A program made the position numbers and the translations under genes. The notes under the pieces are model-generated. The model ran no database searches. It was not told where the DNA came from and saw only the letters and a list, made by a program, of their open reading frames with translations. Of a DNA stretch of 64,000 bases, positions 33,410 to 44,989 are shown piece by piece. Source of the stretch: Datisca glomerata (taxonomy: Eukaryota; Streptophyta; Magnoliopsida; Cucurbitales; Datiscaceae); NCBI GenBank assembly GCA_003255025.1, contig QANY01000113.1:231118-295117 (forward strand), given 5' to 3'. The first letter of the stretch is position 1. Every line of letters starts with the position of its first letter.

Positions 33410-34545
33410 TTACTGAGAGGCTTGTTATGTGGTTGACTCTACTTTTTCTTGGATTGTAGACTTCGTAGCCACTAGCCATATATGTTGTTCCCTACAAGGG
33501 TTCAAGGAAATCAGAAGGCTTGACGATGGCAAGTTCAACTTTTGTTGGAAAAATGGAGCACTGGTGTCAGCTGTATCTATGAGAACTATTAAATTGTCAT
33601 TTGATAACAATTTTATGGTTTTACGTGATGTTTATTGTATCCCAATTTTTGGGAGGAACTTTATTTCAGTAGCTAGTTTAATTAAGCAATGATTCAACTT
33701 GAATTTTATTGATAAAGATATTAGTATTTTTAGAAATGACTACTTAAGTACTACTGCACATTTGATAAATAAATTATTTACGTAAAACCAATAGTTCTAA
33801 TGATATGTGACACTGAAGTGAATGTTGATTCACAAAGGGATATAAAAGGTTGAAGTCTGACTTAACCGATCTAACATATTAGCCTGGACAGGATAAAAAG
33901 ACTTGTGAAAGATGGTTATTTGCAAACTTTAAGTGTGGGATCACTACCCACATTAGAATTTTGTATAGAAGGTCAAATGACCAAAAGACCCTTTTTAACG
34001 AAGGGTGAAAGAGCCACTCAATGTCTCGAACTCGTACATAGTGATATATGTGAGCCATTGAATGTCCAAGCAATAAGAGGTTATGAATACTTCACAACCT
34101 TCACTAATGACTATTCACATTTTGGTCATGTTCATCTAATGCGCCAAAAGTCTGAAACATTTGAGAAGTTCAAAGAGTATAAGGTTATGGTTGAGAAGCA
34201 ATTAAAGAAACAAATCAAAACACTACAATCCGATCATGGTGGAGAGTACTTGCTAAGAGAGTCGAAGACTTTCTTAAGGAATAATGTATTCTTTCTCAAC
34301 TTACAGTACCAAGCACTCAAGAACAGAATGATGTTTCAGAGAGAATGAATAAAACTCTTATGGATATGATTAGATCCATGATGAGTTACTCATCCCTCCC
34401 AGATTCATTTTGGGGATATGCCTTGAAAATAACAGCATACATTCTGAACCAAGTTCCATCGAAGACGGTCCCTAGCACACCATATGAAAGATGGAATGTA
34501 CGAAAGTCGTCGATTAACAACCTTAGAATATGAGGGTGACCAACA
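33410..34545 (+). pseudogene. Protease and integrase of copia C
   Basis: Protease region reads FSWIVDFVATSHICCSLQGF (33450-33510); the family motif is VDSGATSH, so Ser-Gly has become Phe-Val next to the catalytic Asp. RDVYCIPIFGRNFISVASLI (about 33623-33685) is the second protease landmark. Integrase follows: LVHSDICEPLNVQAIRGYEY, FTTFTNDYSHFGHVHLM, LQSDHGGEYL (first two acidic residues present), then after a frameshift [20 protein letters not shown] and [20 protein letters not shown]. The frame stops at 34531. Confidence 0.85.
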
Positions 34546-34949
34546 CATGTTTTAAAACCGAAGATAGGCAAGTTGGCCAGTCGATCAGAATTATTCATGT
34601 TTGTAAGATATCTCAAAGGAATGAATGGATACATCTTTTATAGTTCAACTGACAAGAAAATATTCGTTAGCAGGAATGCACGCTTTCTTGAGGAAGACTA
34701 TATAAGAAGTGTGAAGTCGAGAAGCACTCTTATGCTAGAAGAATTATTGAGTTGGAGGACACCGACTCCTCATTCAGGAACTATTTTTGATTCAATAATG
34801 GAAGAACCACAACAGGGGTCGGTGCCTATGGAGTCTCGATTTAGTGGGAGGAGGGTTGTCAAATAGCCTAACACGTACATGTCTTCTGGAGATGGCTTAG
34901 CAGTAGTCTTAGGTAAGGATCATGATGAACCTGTTTCATACTCAGTGGC

Positions 34950-35750
34950 CATGGCTAGTCCTGAAGCAAACGTATGGCAAGAATCCATGAACGTTGAGAT
35001 ACATTCGATGTACTCGAACGATGTTTAGAAACTTGTAGATCCTCTTGAAGGGGTAAAACCTGTAGGCTGTAAATGGATCTATAAGAAAAAAAGAGGTCCG
35101 GATGGAAATGTGGAGTCATTCAAAGCTAGACTAGTAGCCAAGGGCTACACTCAGAAGGAAGGTATAGACTATGAGGATACCTACTTTCCAGTAACCACGC
35201 TAAAATCCATCCAAATTATCATATCCATTGTTGCTGCCATTGATTATGAAATTTAGCAGACGGATGTCAATGCTGCTTTTCTGAACGACAATTTTGAAGA
35301 GCGCATTTATATGGCTAAAGTAGATGGCTTCATGGAAAAAGGCCAAAATGGCAAGATTTATGAACTGCTTAAGTCCATTTATGGACTTAAACAAGCGTCA
35401 CGGTCGTAGAATATTAGATTCTACAAAAGTGTCAAGAACTTTGGTTTTGAATAGTTAGTGGATGAACCCTGTATGTATAAGCTGATACATGAAGAGAAAG
35501 TGGTTTTCTAGTCTTGTATATAGATGATATTCTACTCACTCGGAATCATGTGGGAAAATTATCTGATGTCAAGATTTGGCTTGTAAAGCAATTTGATATA
35601 AATGATCTTTAAAATCTGTATTTGTCTTGGTATTCAGATCTTTCGAGGTAGGAAGAATAGACAAATTGCACCGTCTCAAGCATATTATATTGATAGGGTG
35701 ATGGATCACTTCAGTATATGAGACTTCAAGAAGGGATATCTTCCTTTCAG
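34950..35750 (+). pseudogene. Reverse transcriptase of copia C
   Basis: Motifs: [59 protein letters not shown] (about 35260-35315), LLKSIYGLKQASRS (about 35366-35408) and a YIDD-type catalytic box at about 35517-35530 in a shifted frame. Several stops. Confidence 0.85.
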
Positions 35751-36432
35751 ACATGGAGTCAGTCTCCCAAGACTCCTCAAGAAGAGGAAGATATGAGAAA
35801 GATTCCTTATGTCTCAGCCGTAAGAAATCTCATGTACGCGATGCTTTGCACTAGGCCAGACATTTTTTATGCCGTGGGTGTGGTGAGTTGTTTCCAATCT
35901 AATCTTAAAATCGAGCATTGGAATATGGTCAATCATATCTTTAAGTATCTGAGGAGAACAAAGAACTACATGCTTATGTTTTCAGGTACTGACCTAAATA
36001 TGGAGAGGTATACTGATTCTAATTGCCAAGCAAATAAGGATTCTAGGAGGTCTACTTCGGGATCGGTGTTCATCCTGAACAGTGGAGCAGTTGTATTGTT
36101 GATTCTACCATGGTAGCTGAATATGTGGTAGCTTATGAAGCTGTTATGGAGGCTGTATGGCTTAGAAAGTTCTTGAAGACTCTGAAAGTTGTTCCAGAAG
36201 CTGACAAGCCCATGACACTTTATTGTGATAATAGTGGGGCTGTAACAAACACGAAAGAACCAAGGAGCTACAAAATATCCAAACACAAAGAGCGTAAGTA
36301 TCACCTACTTAGAGACATTGTTTAGCATGAAAATGTTGTAGTAACACACACATCAACAATTAATAACCTGGCAGATCCATTCACGAAGACTTTGAGTAGT
36401 AAAGTTTTTTATGGTCATCTGGAGGGCATGTG
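35750..36432 (+). pseudogene. RNase H of copia C
   Basis: MRKIPYVSAVRNLMYAMLCT and RPDIFYAVGVVSCFQSN (35790-35905), then MERYTDSNCQANKDSRRSTS with the catalytic Asp, and PMTLYCDNSGAVTNTKEPRS (about 36209-36270). The end reads FYGHLEGM with a stop near 36432. Frameshifted at least twice. Confidence 0.85.
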
Positions 36433-36462
36433 ATACAAGATTGTACACGCCTACTTTAGTCC

Positions 36463-36472
36463 AAGTGGGAGA
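36463..36472 (+). other. Polypurine tract of copia C
   Basis: AAGTGGGAGA directly before the TGTTGG start of the 3' LTR, the standard copia arrangement. Confidence 0.85.
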
Positions 36473-36473
36473 T

Positions 36474-38430
36474 TGTTGGAATTATGTCCATAAAGTAGGG
36501 TGTAATAACTATTTATGAGTATTTAGTTATTTCTCAGACATTTCGTATTACTGAATTTAATTTAATTTAGTTATTTCTCAAACTTTTATTTAATGAATCA
36601 ATAAAAGTTTTCCTTTAATTAAAGTGTGTTTATAATTTACTCAAGTCTTGGAACTATTATCAACGTAAGAAGAGTAAAGACAGAGGAGTTTCTAGACAAA
36701 CTCTTTAAAAATAGTTCAGAACGTTATTCACAATCTTAGGATCGACTAGGTAATCGAATCTGATTACGACTGTTAGGTCGAACCAATCGATGCTTGTCTT
36801 GAAGAATGGAGTGGAGACTCAAACGGTTAACCTAAACGTGTTATGGAACATGTTGAATAGACTGGTAACAAATTCGTTTAGAGCGAAAATCATTTACCTA
36901 ACTCTAAATCTAATTGTTACACATTAAGGGTATTTTTGTAATTATTTAATCTTGAGGTGAATAGTAGCTTGACTTAGTTACTTGCGATCTTTGATAAGTC
37001 AAATGGGTGAGTTCGAATTGACGGATAATATCTCAGTTGTTCGGATCATAATTCAACTATGTTGGAGTTACGTGATTCACATATATGAAAATATATGGTT
37101 GGATTGTGAAAGCAACAATATCACCTTATGCTTTATTGATGGGTGTGTGAATAAATAAATCAGACATGATATGTAACGAATTGAGCCATTGATTAAGATT
37201 TGTGAAGTGTACGAGAAAATTCACTATTATGTCTTTCTTATTCACGTCAATAAATGAATTAAGGAAATAATAACAAGTGGGGTAAAATGATAATTTTATC
37301 TCCCCGCTCTTGTTACTGATATTCACGTTGGCTAATATGTTAAAATATTTTGTGGACCGTGAAATAAAAGAGTTTATTTGCACTAACAGAAAATGTAACG
37401 CTCTTGAATCGAGAGTTGATTCGGCATCGAACCTATAGTGGAGTCGTACGATGTCAGGATTAAATAGGTTGAGAACTTATAAAGATAAATTTTTTGGGTA
37501 TTTGAATCCTGTTTTGTTCATGTGGGTCTAGTCGGTGTCAGGAATAGCTTATGAGAACAGGAATAGAAGAAACGATATCAGTTGGACCAAAATGTATTTT
37601 GGTGTCAAGATGTATTTCCTACACTTATATGTGATGAGTCTTGTCACTTAATTAGTTAAATGTGATTAATTATATTGAAATTAATTAATTTATTATTTCC
37701 TAATTATTAGATAATTAGTATATAAAAAATTAATTAATGAATTGATAAAGATCAATTCGATTGATGAATTTCAATACAACTCAAACGCCGTGGAAATATA
37801 CTGATTTATGACAATTTGAATATATGGGGGTGAATTTTTATAAATTTAAAATATATGGGCATATTTTTAATTACTGAAAATTATCTTTTAGAAATATCTA
37901 ATAGCAATTTAATTGTAAAAATAATCATTTTAATCAAGTGTGTGTGATCATACAGAGAAAAAGGATTTTCTCTCATCCCTAGTGAATGCCGCCGAAATAC
38001 AATATTGAATGGAAAATATTCGATTTTTTTCCTTCAATCGTTTTGAGAGCCCACACTCAAATTCCTACACAAAATTCTCGTGAGATATATTTATGAAATT
38101 AAGAGTGGTTATTGGTGTGAAGAAAATTTTAGAAATTGGTTCTTGAAGATCGTAATTGGATTTTGCTTCTTGAAGATTTAGATCTTGAAGTTTGAAGAAC
38201 GAATACAAGAATTTCACCAATTCAGAAACTTTTCAATACATTGTAACGGTGAAAGTCGTTTTAACCTTTTTCTATTTGTTTCAATATCTGATATGCATGA
38301 TATTTGTTGTTTTGGTTTTTGATTAATCAATTTGATTAAATAAGTTTTAGAAAAAAAATTAATATTCTGCCCACAAACCGTTCATGGTTCAAACTTATTT
38401 TTCTTTAATTATAAAACCACTGATCCAACA
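36474..38430 (+). repeat. 3' LTR of copia C
   Basis: 1957 bp, starts TGTTGGAATTATG and ends GATCCAACA. It is followed directly by the integrase coding sequence of element B on the other strand. Confidence 0.9.
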
Positions 38431-38909
38431 GTCATAACCAGCAAAAATATCTTCTGGGCGGGGGCAGTTAGTAGTGGTCCGAATATATCAATCCCTCATT
38501 GCTTGAACAGTCGCGTATCGCTGACATTTGTCACACCTTTTCATGAAGGATATCGCTTTTGTATGCATCTTCAACCAGTAGTACCCTTCGTTTAATAGTT
38601 GAAAGACATTGGAGATACAGACCTGAAAAATACCTTCTGTATAATTTTCCATCAATTAAAGTATATGTCGCACTCCGTTGTTGAAGCTTTTGAGCCTCCA
38701 TTTTTTAGCCGCAAAATCTCCACCAATAAGATATCAAATAATACTCTCCCACCAATCATACTCGTCGTCTCTTGTTATGACTTCGGCCTCTACCTGTATG
38801 GGTGTCTTCGTGATAAGCTTGCTTAAGTATTCGACAAAAATCATTCTTTTGAAGGGGAGTAGGACTGATGATCCTAAATTAGTAGGGGCGTCTGCTCAAG
38901 AGTTTTTCG
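38431..38909 (-). pseudogene. Integrase N-terminal part of element B, right flank of copia C
   Basis: Minus-strand fragments: QRSATYTLIDGKLYRRYFSG (about 38665-38605), a zinc-binding part reading FMKRCDKCQRYATVQAM (about 38550-38500) and GIDIFGPLLTAPAQKIFLLV (about 38498-38440), cut at the LTR of copia C. They are what precedes the integrase core in Tat-type elements. A gap of sequence between the first two fragments is missing, and the right side is cut by another LTR at 38910. Confidence 0.8.
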
Positions 38910-41190
38910 TGTTGGAATTATGTCCACAAAGTATGGTATAATAACTATTTATGAGTAAACGGTTATTTCTTTGAATTTATGTATTACTGAATTTTATAAA
39001 TAAATAAAAGTTTCTTTTAATTAAAATGTGTTTGTAACATACTTAAGTCTTGAAACTATTATCAACGTAAGAAGAGTAAAGATCGAGCGGTCTTCCAGAC
39101 ATACTCTTCTGAGATAGTTCAGAATGTTATTCACAATCTTGGGATCGAATGGATTGTCAGGTTGAACCAAAGGATGCCAGTCTCGGGGCATGGAGTGGAG
39201 ACTCTACCGGTTGACCTAGATATGTTATGGAACATGTTGAATAGACCAGTAACCAATTAGTTTAGTGCAAAACCGTTTAACCATCTCTAAATCTAATTAT
39301 TACACCTTAAGAGTATTTTTATGATTACTTTAATCTAGAGGTGGATACAGAATTTGACTTAGTTACTCGTGATATTTAATTCACCAAAGGAGTAAGTTTG
39401 AATTGCCAGACAATACCTCAATTGTTGGGACGTGATTAAACTATGTTAAAGTTGTGTGATTCACAGATATGAAATTTGTGGCTAGATTGCAAAAGAAACA
39501 ATATACCTTATGCTTTATTGATGAGTGTGTGAATAAATAAACTGTGACTGGTACTCGATGACATGAGTCATTTAATAAGACATGGTGAACTGTACGAGAC
39601 ATTTCACAGTTATATTTTTCTTATTCATAGTCAATAAAGGAGTTCAGGAAATAATAACTAGAGGCGTAAAATGATAATTTTACATTTCACTCTTGTTACT
39701 GATATTGACGAAGGGTAATATCATAAAATATTTTGTGAACCATGTAATATAAATATTTATTTGCACCAATATAAAATGTAACGGGCATGAATCGAGAGTT
39801 CATTTGGCATCGGACCTATTGTGGAGTCGTACGATGTCGGGATTTAATAAGTCATGAATTTATGGAGATAAATTAGTCGGTCCATAGCTTTGTTCATGTA
39901 GGTCTATTCGGTCTCAGGAGTAGTTCATAAGCACACGATTGAGAAACAACGTCAATTGGATCAAAAATTATGTTTTGGACCAAGGTACACTTTCCGAGCT
40001 CATATAAGATGTGTGTCATAACTATATTAGTGAAGACCAAAATTAATGATCAAATTAATTATTTTGTTATTTATTAATTATTAGATAATTAGTAAATAAA
40101 ATAAATTAATCGATAGGGATCAATTTAATTCATCAATTTAAACGAATGAATTTGGACACAATTTTTGCTCAATGGAAGATTTTAAAATCGCATATGTAGG
40201 TCCAAGGAGAGGGAACTTTCTGTTTTTAACATATAAGGGTATATGGATAAATTCTGTAATTAATAAATAAGGGATTGCATTAGTGTTGCATCTCAAATCT
40301 AACATAAGTGTGTTAATTAGAGCATAAAACATTTCTCACTCCCTCTCCCTACTGCTACTGCTGAAAACCTATGAGGGAAGATAAAAGTTTATTTTCTCTT
40401 CCAAAGTTATTTTGAAAGTCCACACTCAATTCTTGCTAATATCTTTGAGAGATATACTTCTGATTATTTCAAGTGATTGTCGGTGTGAAGATCAAATTAC
40501 AAGTTGTGTGAATCTCAGGAACGAGGAACACAAGATAGAGATTGGATCCCGCCAAATCAGAATTTCTTCATTACAAGAAAATGTATAAATAATTTTTATC
40601 TCTTCTCGATACGTTTATACAATTATGCATATTCATTGGTTGGTTTTTTGTTTAATTCGATTAATGTTTGCATTAAATTTCTTGATATTTCGTTCATGAA
40701 TTAGTCATGATTCATTAATTTTCTTCAAAATCTAAAACCCGATCCAACAATTGGTATCAGAGCCTATATTTTTTCTAATATGAATATTTTGTATGTAAAC
40801 GTATGAATGGAGTAATATGATGATATTGACATATATTTTATATGGTAGATTTAAAACATGTTTGAATGTGCTTTATGAATGTATCATGATCGATTGGCTC
40901 TAGGTGTTTTTTTTTTTGTTTTAAAATTGATGTACGCCAAAATTGTGGACTGGGATTTTATGTAAATTAATTTTACAAGTATTATATCATAAATTTCATG
41001 TAAATCTGTGGTGAACGCTTCCCGATCGAATGATGCATGTAACCCGAGGTTCACCGTCGCCGTTGTTTGTCACGTCATCATTAGGGTTTAGGAAACCCTG
41101 GGGCACGCTACTAGGTTTTTGGAAACCTTAGCGCGCCCAAGACCATGTTGTGCCTTGGGATGGTGTGGACCTACCATGTATGTTGAGGTT
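38910..41190 (+). mobile_element. Copia G: LTR, primer-binding site and leader only
   Basis: An LTR of the copia C family (38910-40749, 1840 bp, TGTTGG...CCAACA) followed by a perfect TGGTATCAGAGC primer-binding site and a leader like that of C, with the same GC-rich patch (41040-41160). Everything downstream (gag onwards) is missing. Being followed by the primer-binding site, it is a 5' LTR, not a solo LTR. Confidence 0.85.
40752..40763 (+). other. Primer-binding site of copia G
   Basis: TGGTATCAGAGC, an exact complement of the plant initiator tRNA-Met 3' end. Confidence 0.9.
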
Positions 41191-41550
41191 TTTGGACTGA
41201 GCAAAGGTTATTTCGCCTGATTCAGATGAACTTGGGATTTGATTTCTTTAAGGGACTCTGACTTCTTCTTTGGACAATGATCATTAATCTCAGATGTCCC
41301 TTTCGTTGTTACTTATTTCTTTATGTCAAAGACCAGAAGCTAGAAACATCATTTTTTTCATTCTTTTCTAATGAGGTCGTGTACAAAAACCTTAACCGCA
41401 CAAGCCTGGGATGGGCCTACCTTCATTCCTAGAGGAGCTGTATGAGGCGGAAGCTCAACGTAAGATTTTGAAGCTGAGCCTTTCCAGCAATGGGGCCTAG
41501 GGACCGATATGATGATTGGTTTAGGTAGGGCGGTAGGCCTACTACGGACA
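41190..41550. other. Unidentified block between copia G and copia D
   Basis: More GC-balanced than its surroundings and not similar to the copia leader. Translated text on the + strand such as AQAWDGPTFIPRGA and LEELYEAEAQRKILKLSLSS looks protein-like in different frames but was not recognised. It may be a remnant of another element filling the joint. Confidence 0.4.
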
Positions 41551-42797
41551 TGCTAGGATCGATCAGTTTTAAAATTAAAGAAAATTAGATTTAAGCCATC
41601 AACGGTTCGTGGGCAGAATATCAAAACAAATTTGATTTAACTTGTTTAATATTAAATAATTTAAAACTAATTTTAGTTTGATCATGCATATACGATATTA
41701 AAAGGAATAGAGTAAGGGAAAATAATTTTCACCTTTACTCTGTATCGGAGAATTTCTTAACTGGTAGAACTCCCTCGAGCGTTCTTCGTGTTCTTCAAGC
41801 TTTAAGATCAAAATCACGAACTTGATCTTCCACGAACTATTTCTAAATTAGTCCACCAACAACCATCCATTAATTTCTGAAATATATCTCAGAAGAATTT
41901 TACGTATGAATTTGAGTGTGGACTCTCAAAACGATTGAAGGAAAAAAATCAAATCTTCCCTTCTTCAGATTAATTTCGGCGGTAATGGTAATGAGAGGAG
42001 AAAACGTTCTTCTCTTCCTTTTGTGTGTTGATAACAAAATCTTTATCTTATCCTCATGATCTCCTAAAGTTTTTAGTTGTATCGAAATTCATCAATCCAA
42101 TTAATAAATATAATTTATCATGATCAATCAATTAATTAATTTAATTTAATTAACTAATTATCTAATAATTAGAAAATAATAATTACACTTTACTAGCTTA
42201 AGTGACATCACATATCACATATAGGTGTAGGAAATATACATTGATACCGAAACATATTTTGGTCCAACTTAGTTCATTTTTTTACTCATGTTCTCTGAGT
42301 TATTTCTGAGACCGAATGGACCCACATGAACAAAGCTTTGGATTCAAATACCCGGTGAATTTATCTCCATAAATTTCTTATCTATTTAATCCCGACACCG
42401 TACGACTCCACTATAGATTCGATGCCGAATCAACTCTCGATTCATGCCCGTTACATTTTTCTATTGATATAAATAAACTCTCTTTATTTTCACGGTCCAC
42501 AAAATATTTTGACATAATACCCATCGTGAATATTAGTAACTAGAGCATAATTTAAAATTACCATTTTACCCCTCTTGTTATTATTTCCTTAACTCATTTA
42601 TGGACTGTGAATAAGAAAGACATTATAGTGAATTGTCTCGTACAATTCGCAAGTCTCATTCAATGACTCATTTCATCGAATACTTGGCCAAGTGAATTTA
42701 TTCACACACTCATCAATAAAGTATAAGGTGATATTGTTGCTTTCGCAATCCAACAACAATTTTCTACATATGTGAATCATGTAACTCCTACTTAACT
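41551..42797 (-). repeat. 3' LTR of copia D, truncated at its start
   Basis: On the minus strand it contains ATGATTCACATATG, CCTTATACTTTATTGATGAG and the end ATTCTGCCCACGAACCGTTG, all present in the LTRs of C and G. Begins at LTR position about 570. Confidence 0.85.
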
Positions 42798-42800
42798 AAA

Positions 42801-43985
42801 TTATAAGTCGTCCAGATGATTATAAAAAACTTTAATGCTTAAATTTTTTGTGAATGGATCTGCCAGGTTGTTGACCGTCAAAATATGTGTAATCACAACG
42901 TCTTCATGCTGAACAATCTTTTTAATCAAGTGATATTTACGTTCGATGTGTTTAGATCTCTTATGGCTTTTAGGTTCTTTAGAATTCGCTACAGCTCGAC
43001 TATTATCACAATAAAGTGACATGGGCTTGCGAGGGTCTGGAACAACTTTCAGAGTCTTCAAGAACTTCCTAAGTCATATAGCCTCCTTTGCAGTTTCATA
43101 AGCTGTTACATATTTAGCTTCCATGGTAGAATCAACAATGCAAGATTGCTTGATACTTCTTCATACTACTGCTCCACCATTCAGGATGAACACTTATCCT
43201 TAAGTGGACCTCCTGAAATCCTTATCAGCTTGAAAATCAATATATTTATACCCCGTCATATTCAAGTCACTACCTAAATACACAAGCATGCAATTCCTTA
43301 TTCTCCTAAGATACTTAAGGATATGCTTGATAGTATTCCAATGCTCGATTAGAAATGACTTACTACGCCCACGACATAGGAAATATCAAGTCTAGTAAAA
43401 GTATCGCGTACATGAGGCTTCTCATGTCTTACTCTTTTTGAGGAGTCTTTGGAGACTACTCCTTGGAGAGGCTGACTCAATGTCTAAATGGAAGAACCCC
43501 ATTCTTGGAGTTTTGCATACAGAAGAAATCCAACAGCTTATCAATATAAGATGCTTGAAAAAGTGTCAATGGCATGTTCTTCTGATCTCGAAAGATCTGA
43601 ATACCTAAAACAAATGCAGCTTCTGCAAGATCCTTTATGTCAAATTGCTTTACAAGCCGAAACTTGATATCAGACAATTTTTCTACATAATTCCCAATGA
43701 AAAGAGTATCATCTACATACAAGACTAGAAAAACCATATTTCCTTTGTGTATCAACTTATACACATAGGGTTCATCCATCAATTGTTCAAAATCATAGTT
43801 CTTAACAGTTTCGTCGAATCTAATATTCCACGACCCTGACGCTTACTTAAGTCCATAAATGGACTTCTGCAGTTCGTAAACTTTTTCCTCTTGGGCTTTC
43901 TCCATGAACTCGTCTGATTGAGCCATATAAGCGCCTTCAAGATTGCCATTCAAAAAGGCAGTCATGACGTCCATTTGCCAATATT
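42801..43985 (-). pseudogene. Reverse transcriptase and RNase H of copia D
   Basis: Minus strand: QMDVMTAFLNGNLEGAYMAQ, YELQKSIYGLK, MDEPYVYKLIHKGNMVFLVL followed by the intact catalytic YVDDTLF box (about 43715-43695), then FDIKDLAEAAFVLGIQIFRD. RNase H remnants reach PMSLYCDNSRAVANSKEPKS (about 43025-42965) and VNNLADPFTKNLSIKVFYNH. Breaks between 43060 and 43470. Confidence 0.85.
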
Positions 43986-44435
43986 AGGATTTTAAGATTC
44001 ACGATTCCATCTTATTATGACCACTCAACAATCTTTGGTGGGATCTCCATCCTCACATCTTTCTTTTTAGTTGTTACATACTTTACTTTTTTAGTAGTTG
44101 TGTAAAACAATACGCTGAAGCTCGTAACTTTTCTTTTGATAATTTTTTAGTCAAACTATATGATTATAAAATTTTTCTTAGTGAACATAAAATTCACAAC
44201 CTTATATAGTCCTCCTGAACAAATTTTTAGATCTGCAATAAAAAGAGATTACCAAAATCTCCGTTGGGTACAAATGACGAACATATTCAAATACTAAACT
44301 AAAAAATGCTGATAGAGTAAACCCTCTATTCCCTAATTTTTGGATCTGCCTACTGCTGTAATGAGCTATAACATCAACAACTATATTTTATTTCCTTTTA
44401 GCCAATAAAATTTACATTCTTGAAATGAATAGCTC
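43986..44435. other. Short stretch without recognised genes
   Basis: AT-rich, no convincing frame; probably mixed transposon debris. Confidence 0.5.
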
Positions 44436-44439
44436 TTGG

Positions 44440-44985
44440 TTATGGCATCAACAACCAAGTTATTGAGAATTCAATCTCCAAACCATTGTTTGTCAGCCAA
44501 TGAACCACAATTTTTGAATCAGAATCCACCACAATCCTCCTCCAACCAGCCGCCAAAGCAACATCAACAGCTTCTTGAATTGCGTACGAAGCTTGCTCCA
44601 CTCTCCCTGCTACCTTATTCCCTCCCCCCCCCCCCCCCCCCNNNNNNNNCCCCCCCCCCCCCCCCCCCCAACAAAACTCATACAATCCCCATTGATGTGA
44701 CGAGCAATTACACCAGCGGAACATCTATCAGGATCCGGAAAGACTGCATCACAATTAAATTTAACAAAACTAGATTGAGGTTCACCCAACTCAAATCTGC
44801 TTCTGATGCCACAATTCTGCTCTGACAAAACCAAGCTCTCTTGGCTTTTCATTAGCTTTCTCATAGCAACTCAACTCCCTTCTAGTGTTGAATAAAACAC
44901 CATCCGGATCAATATTTTTTCCTTCAAAAGGCAATGAATTCCTTTCTTTCCCTATATTCCAGCTGTTAGGATTTTTTTCGACAAT
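44440..44985 (-). pseudogene. LINE C-terminal RNase H-like domain (RVT_3), interrupted by poly-C
   Basis: Minus strand: IGKERNSLPFEGKNIDPDGV (about 44960-44900), the usual tail before the domain, then SFVKFNCDAVFPDPDRCSAG with VIARHINGDCMSFVG, then after the gap QEAVDVALAAGWRRIVVDSD and SKIVVHWLTNN. This is the plant RNase H-like domain at the end of many LINE proteins: NCDA and VDSDS hold catalytic acidic positions. The expected middle part with the catalytic Glu is replaced by the poly-C tract and Ns. Confidence 0.75.
44624..44669. repeat. Poly-C tract with gap of 8 Ns
   Basis: Homopolymer on both sides of Ns 44642-44649. Probably a sequencing or assembly artefact within the RNase H-like domain; the reported proline and glycine runs here are not real proteins. 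Confidence 0.85.
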
Positions 44986-44989
44986 CACG

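Larger units (their letters stand above)
27605..38430 (+). mobile_element. Copia element C, Ty1/copia retrotransposon with two LTRs
   Basis: 5' LTR (27605-29434), primer-binding site (29437), long leader, gag region in two tandem copies, protease, integrase, RT, RNase H, polypurine tract (36463-36472) and 3' LTR (36474-38430). The LTRs share long segments, for example the stretch with TTATGGAACATGTTGAATA (27850 and 36840). It sits inside the integrase gene of element B. Stops and frameshifts occur throughout the coding region, and the two LTRs have clearly diverged, so it is an old insertion. Confidence 0.9.
22880..38909 (-). mobile_element. Element B: Tat-like Ty3/gypsy, interrupted by copia C
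   Basis: Same family type as element A but on the minus strand. Pieces from right to left: RNase H-integrase junction and zinc-binding domain (38431-38909), integrase C-terminus (27403-27603), 71 bp repeat array (26340-27297), antisense ORF on the + strand (23718-26111), and a 3' LTR-like end (22880-23290). The stretch 27605-38430 is copia C and does not belong to B. The integrase catalytic core between the two pieces is missing, together with the first 127 bp of the adjacent copia LTR, so one deletion may have removed both. Gag, protease and RT were not found. Confidence 0.8.
41551..43985 (-). mobile_element. Copia D: 3' half of a copia C relative, minus strand
   Basis: RT, RNase H and a partial 3' LTR. 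The LTR (41551-42797) matches the last two thirds of the copia C LTR in reverse orientation. The RNase H frame runs straight into LTR position about 570, so the polypurine tract and the LTR start were deleted. The upstream half of pol and gag is missing. Confidence 0.85.

Noticed and set aside
44436..44864. Proline- or glycine-rich proteins across the poly-C tract
   Set aside because: The runs come from a homopolymer and Ns. Only the flanking LINE RNase H-like segments are meaningful.
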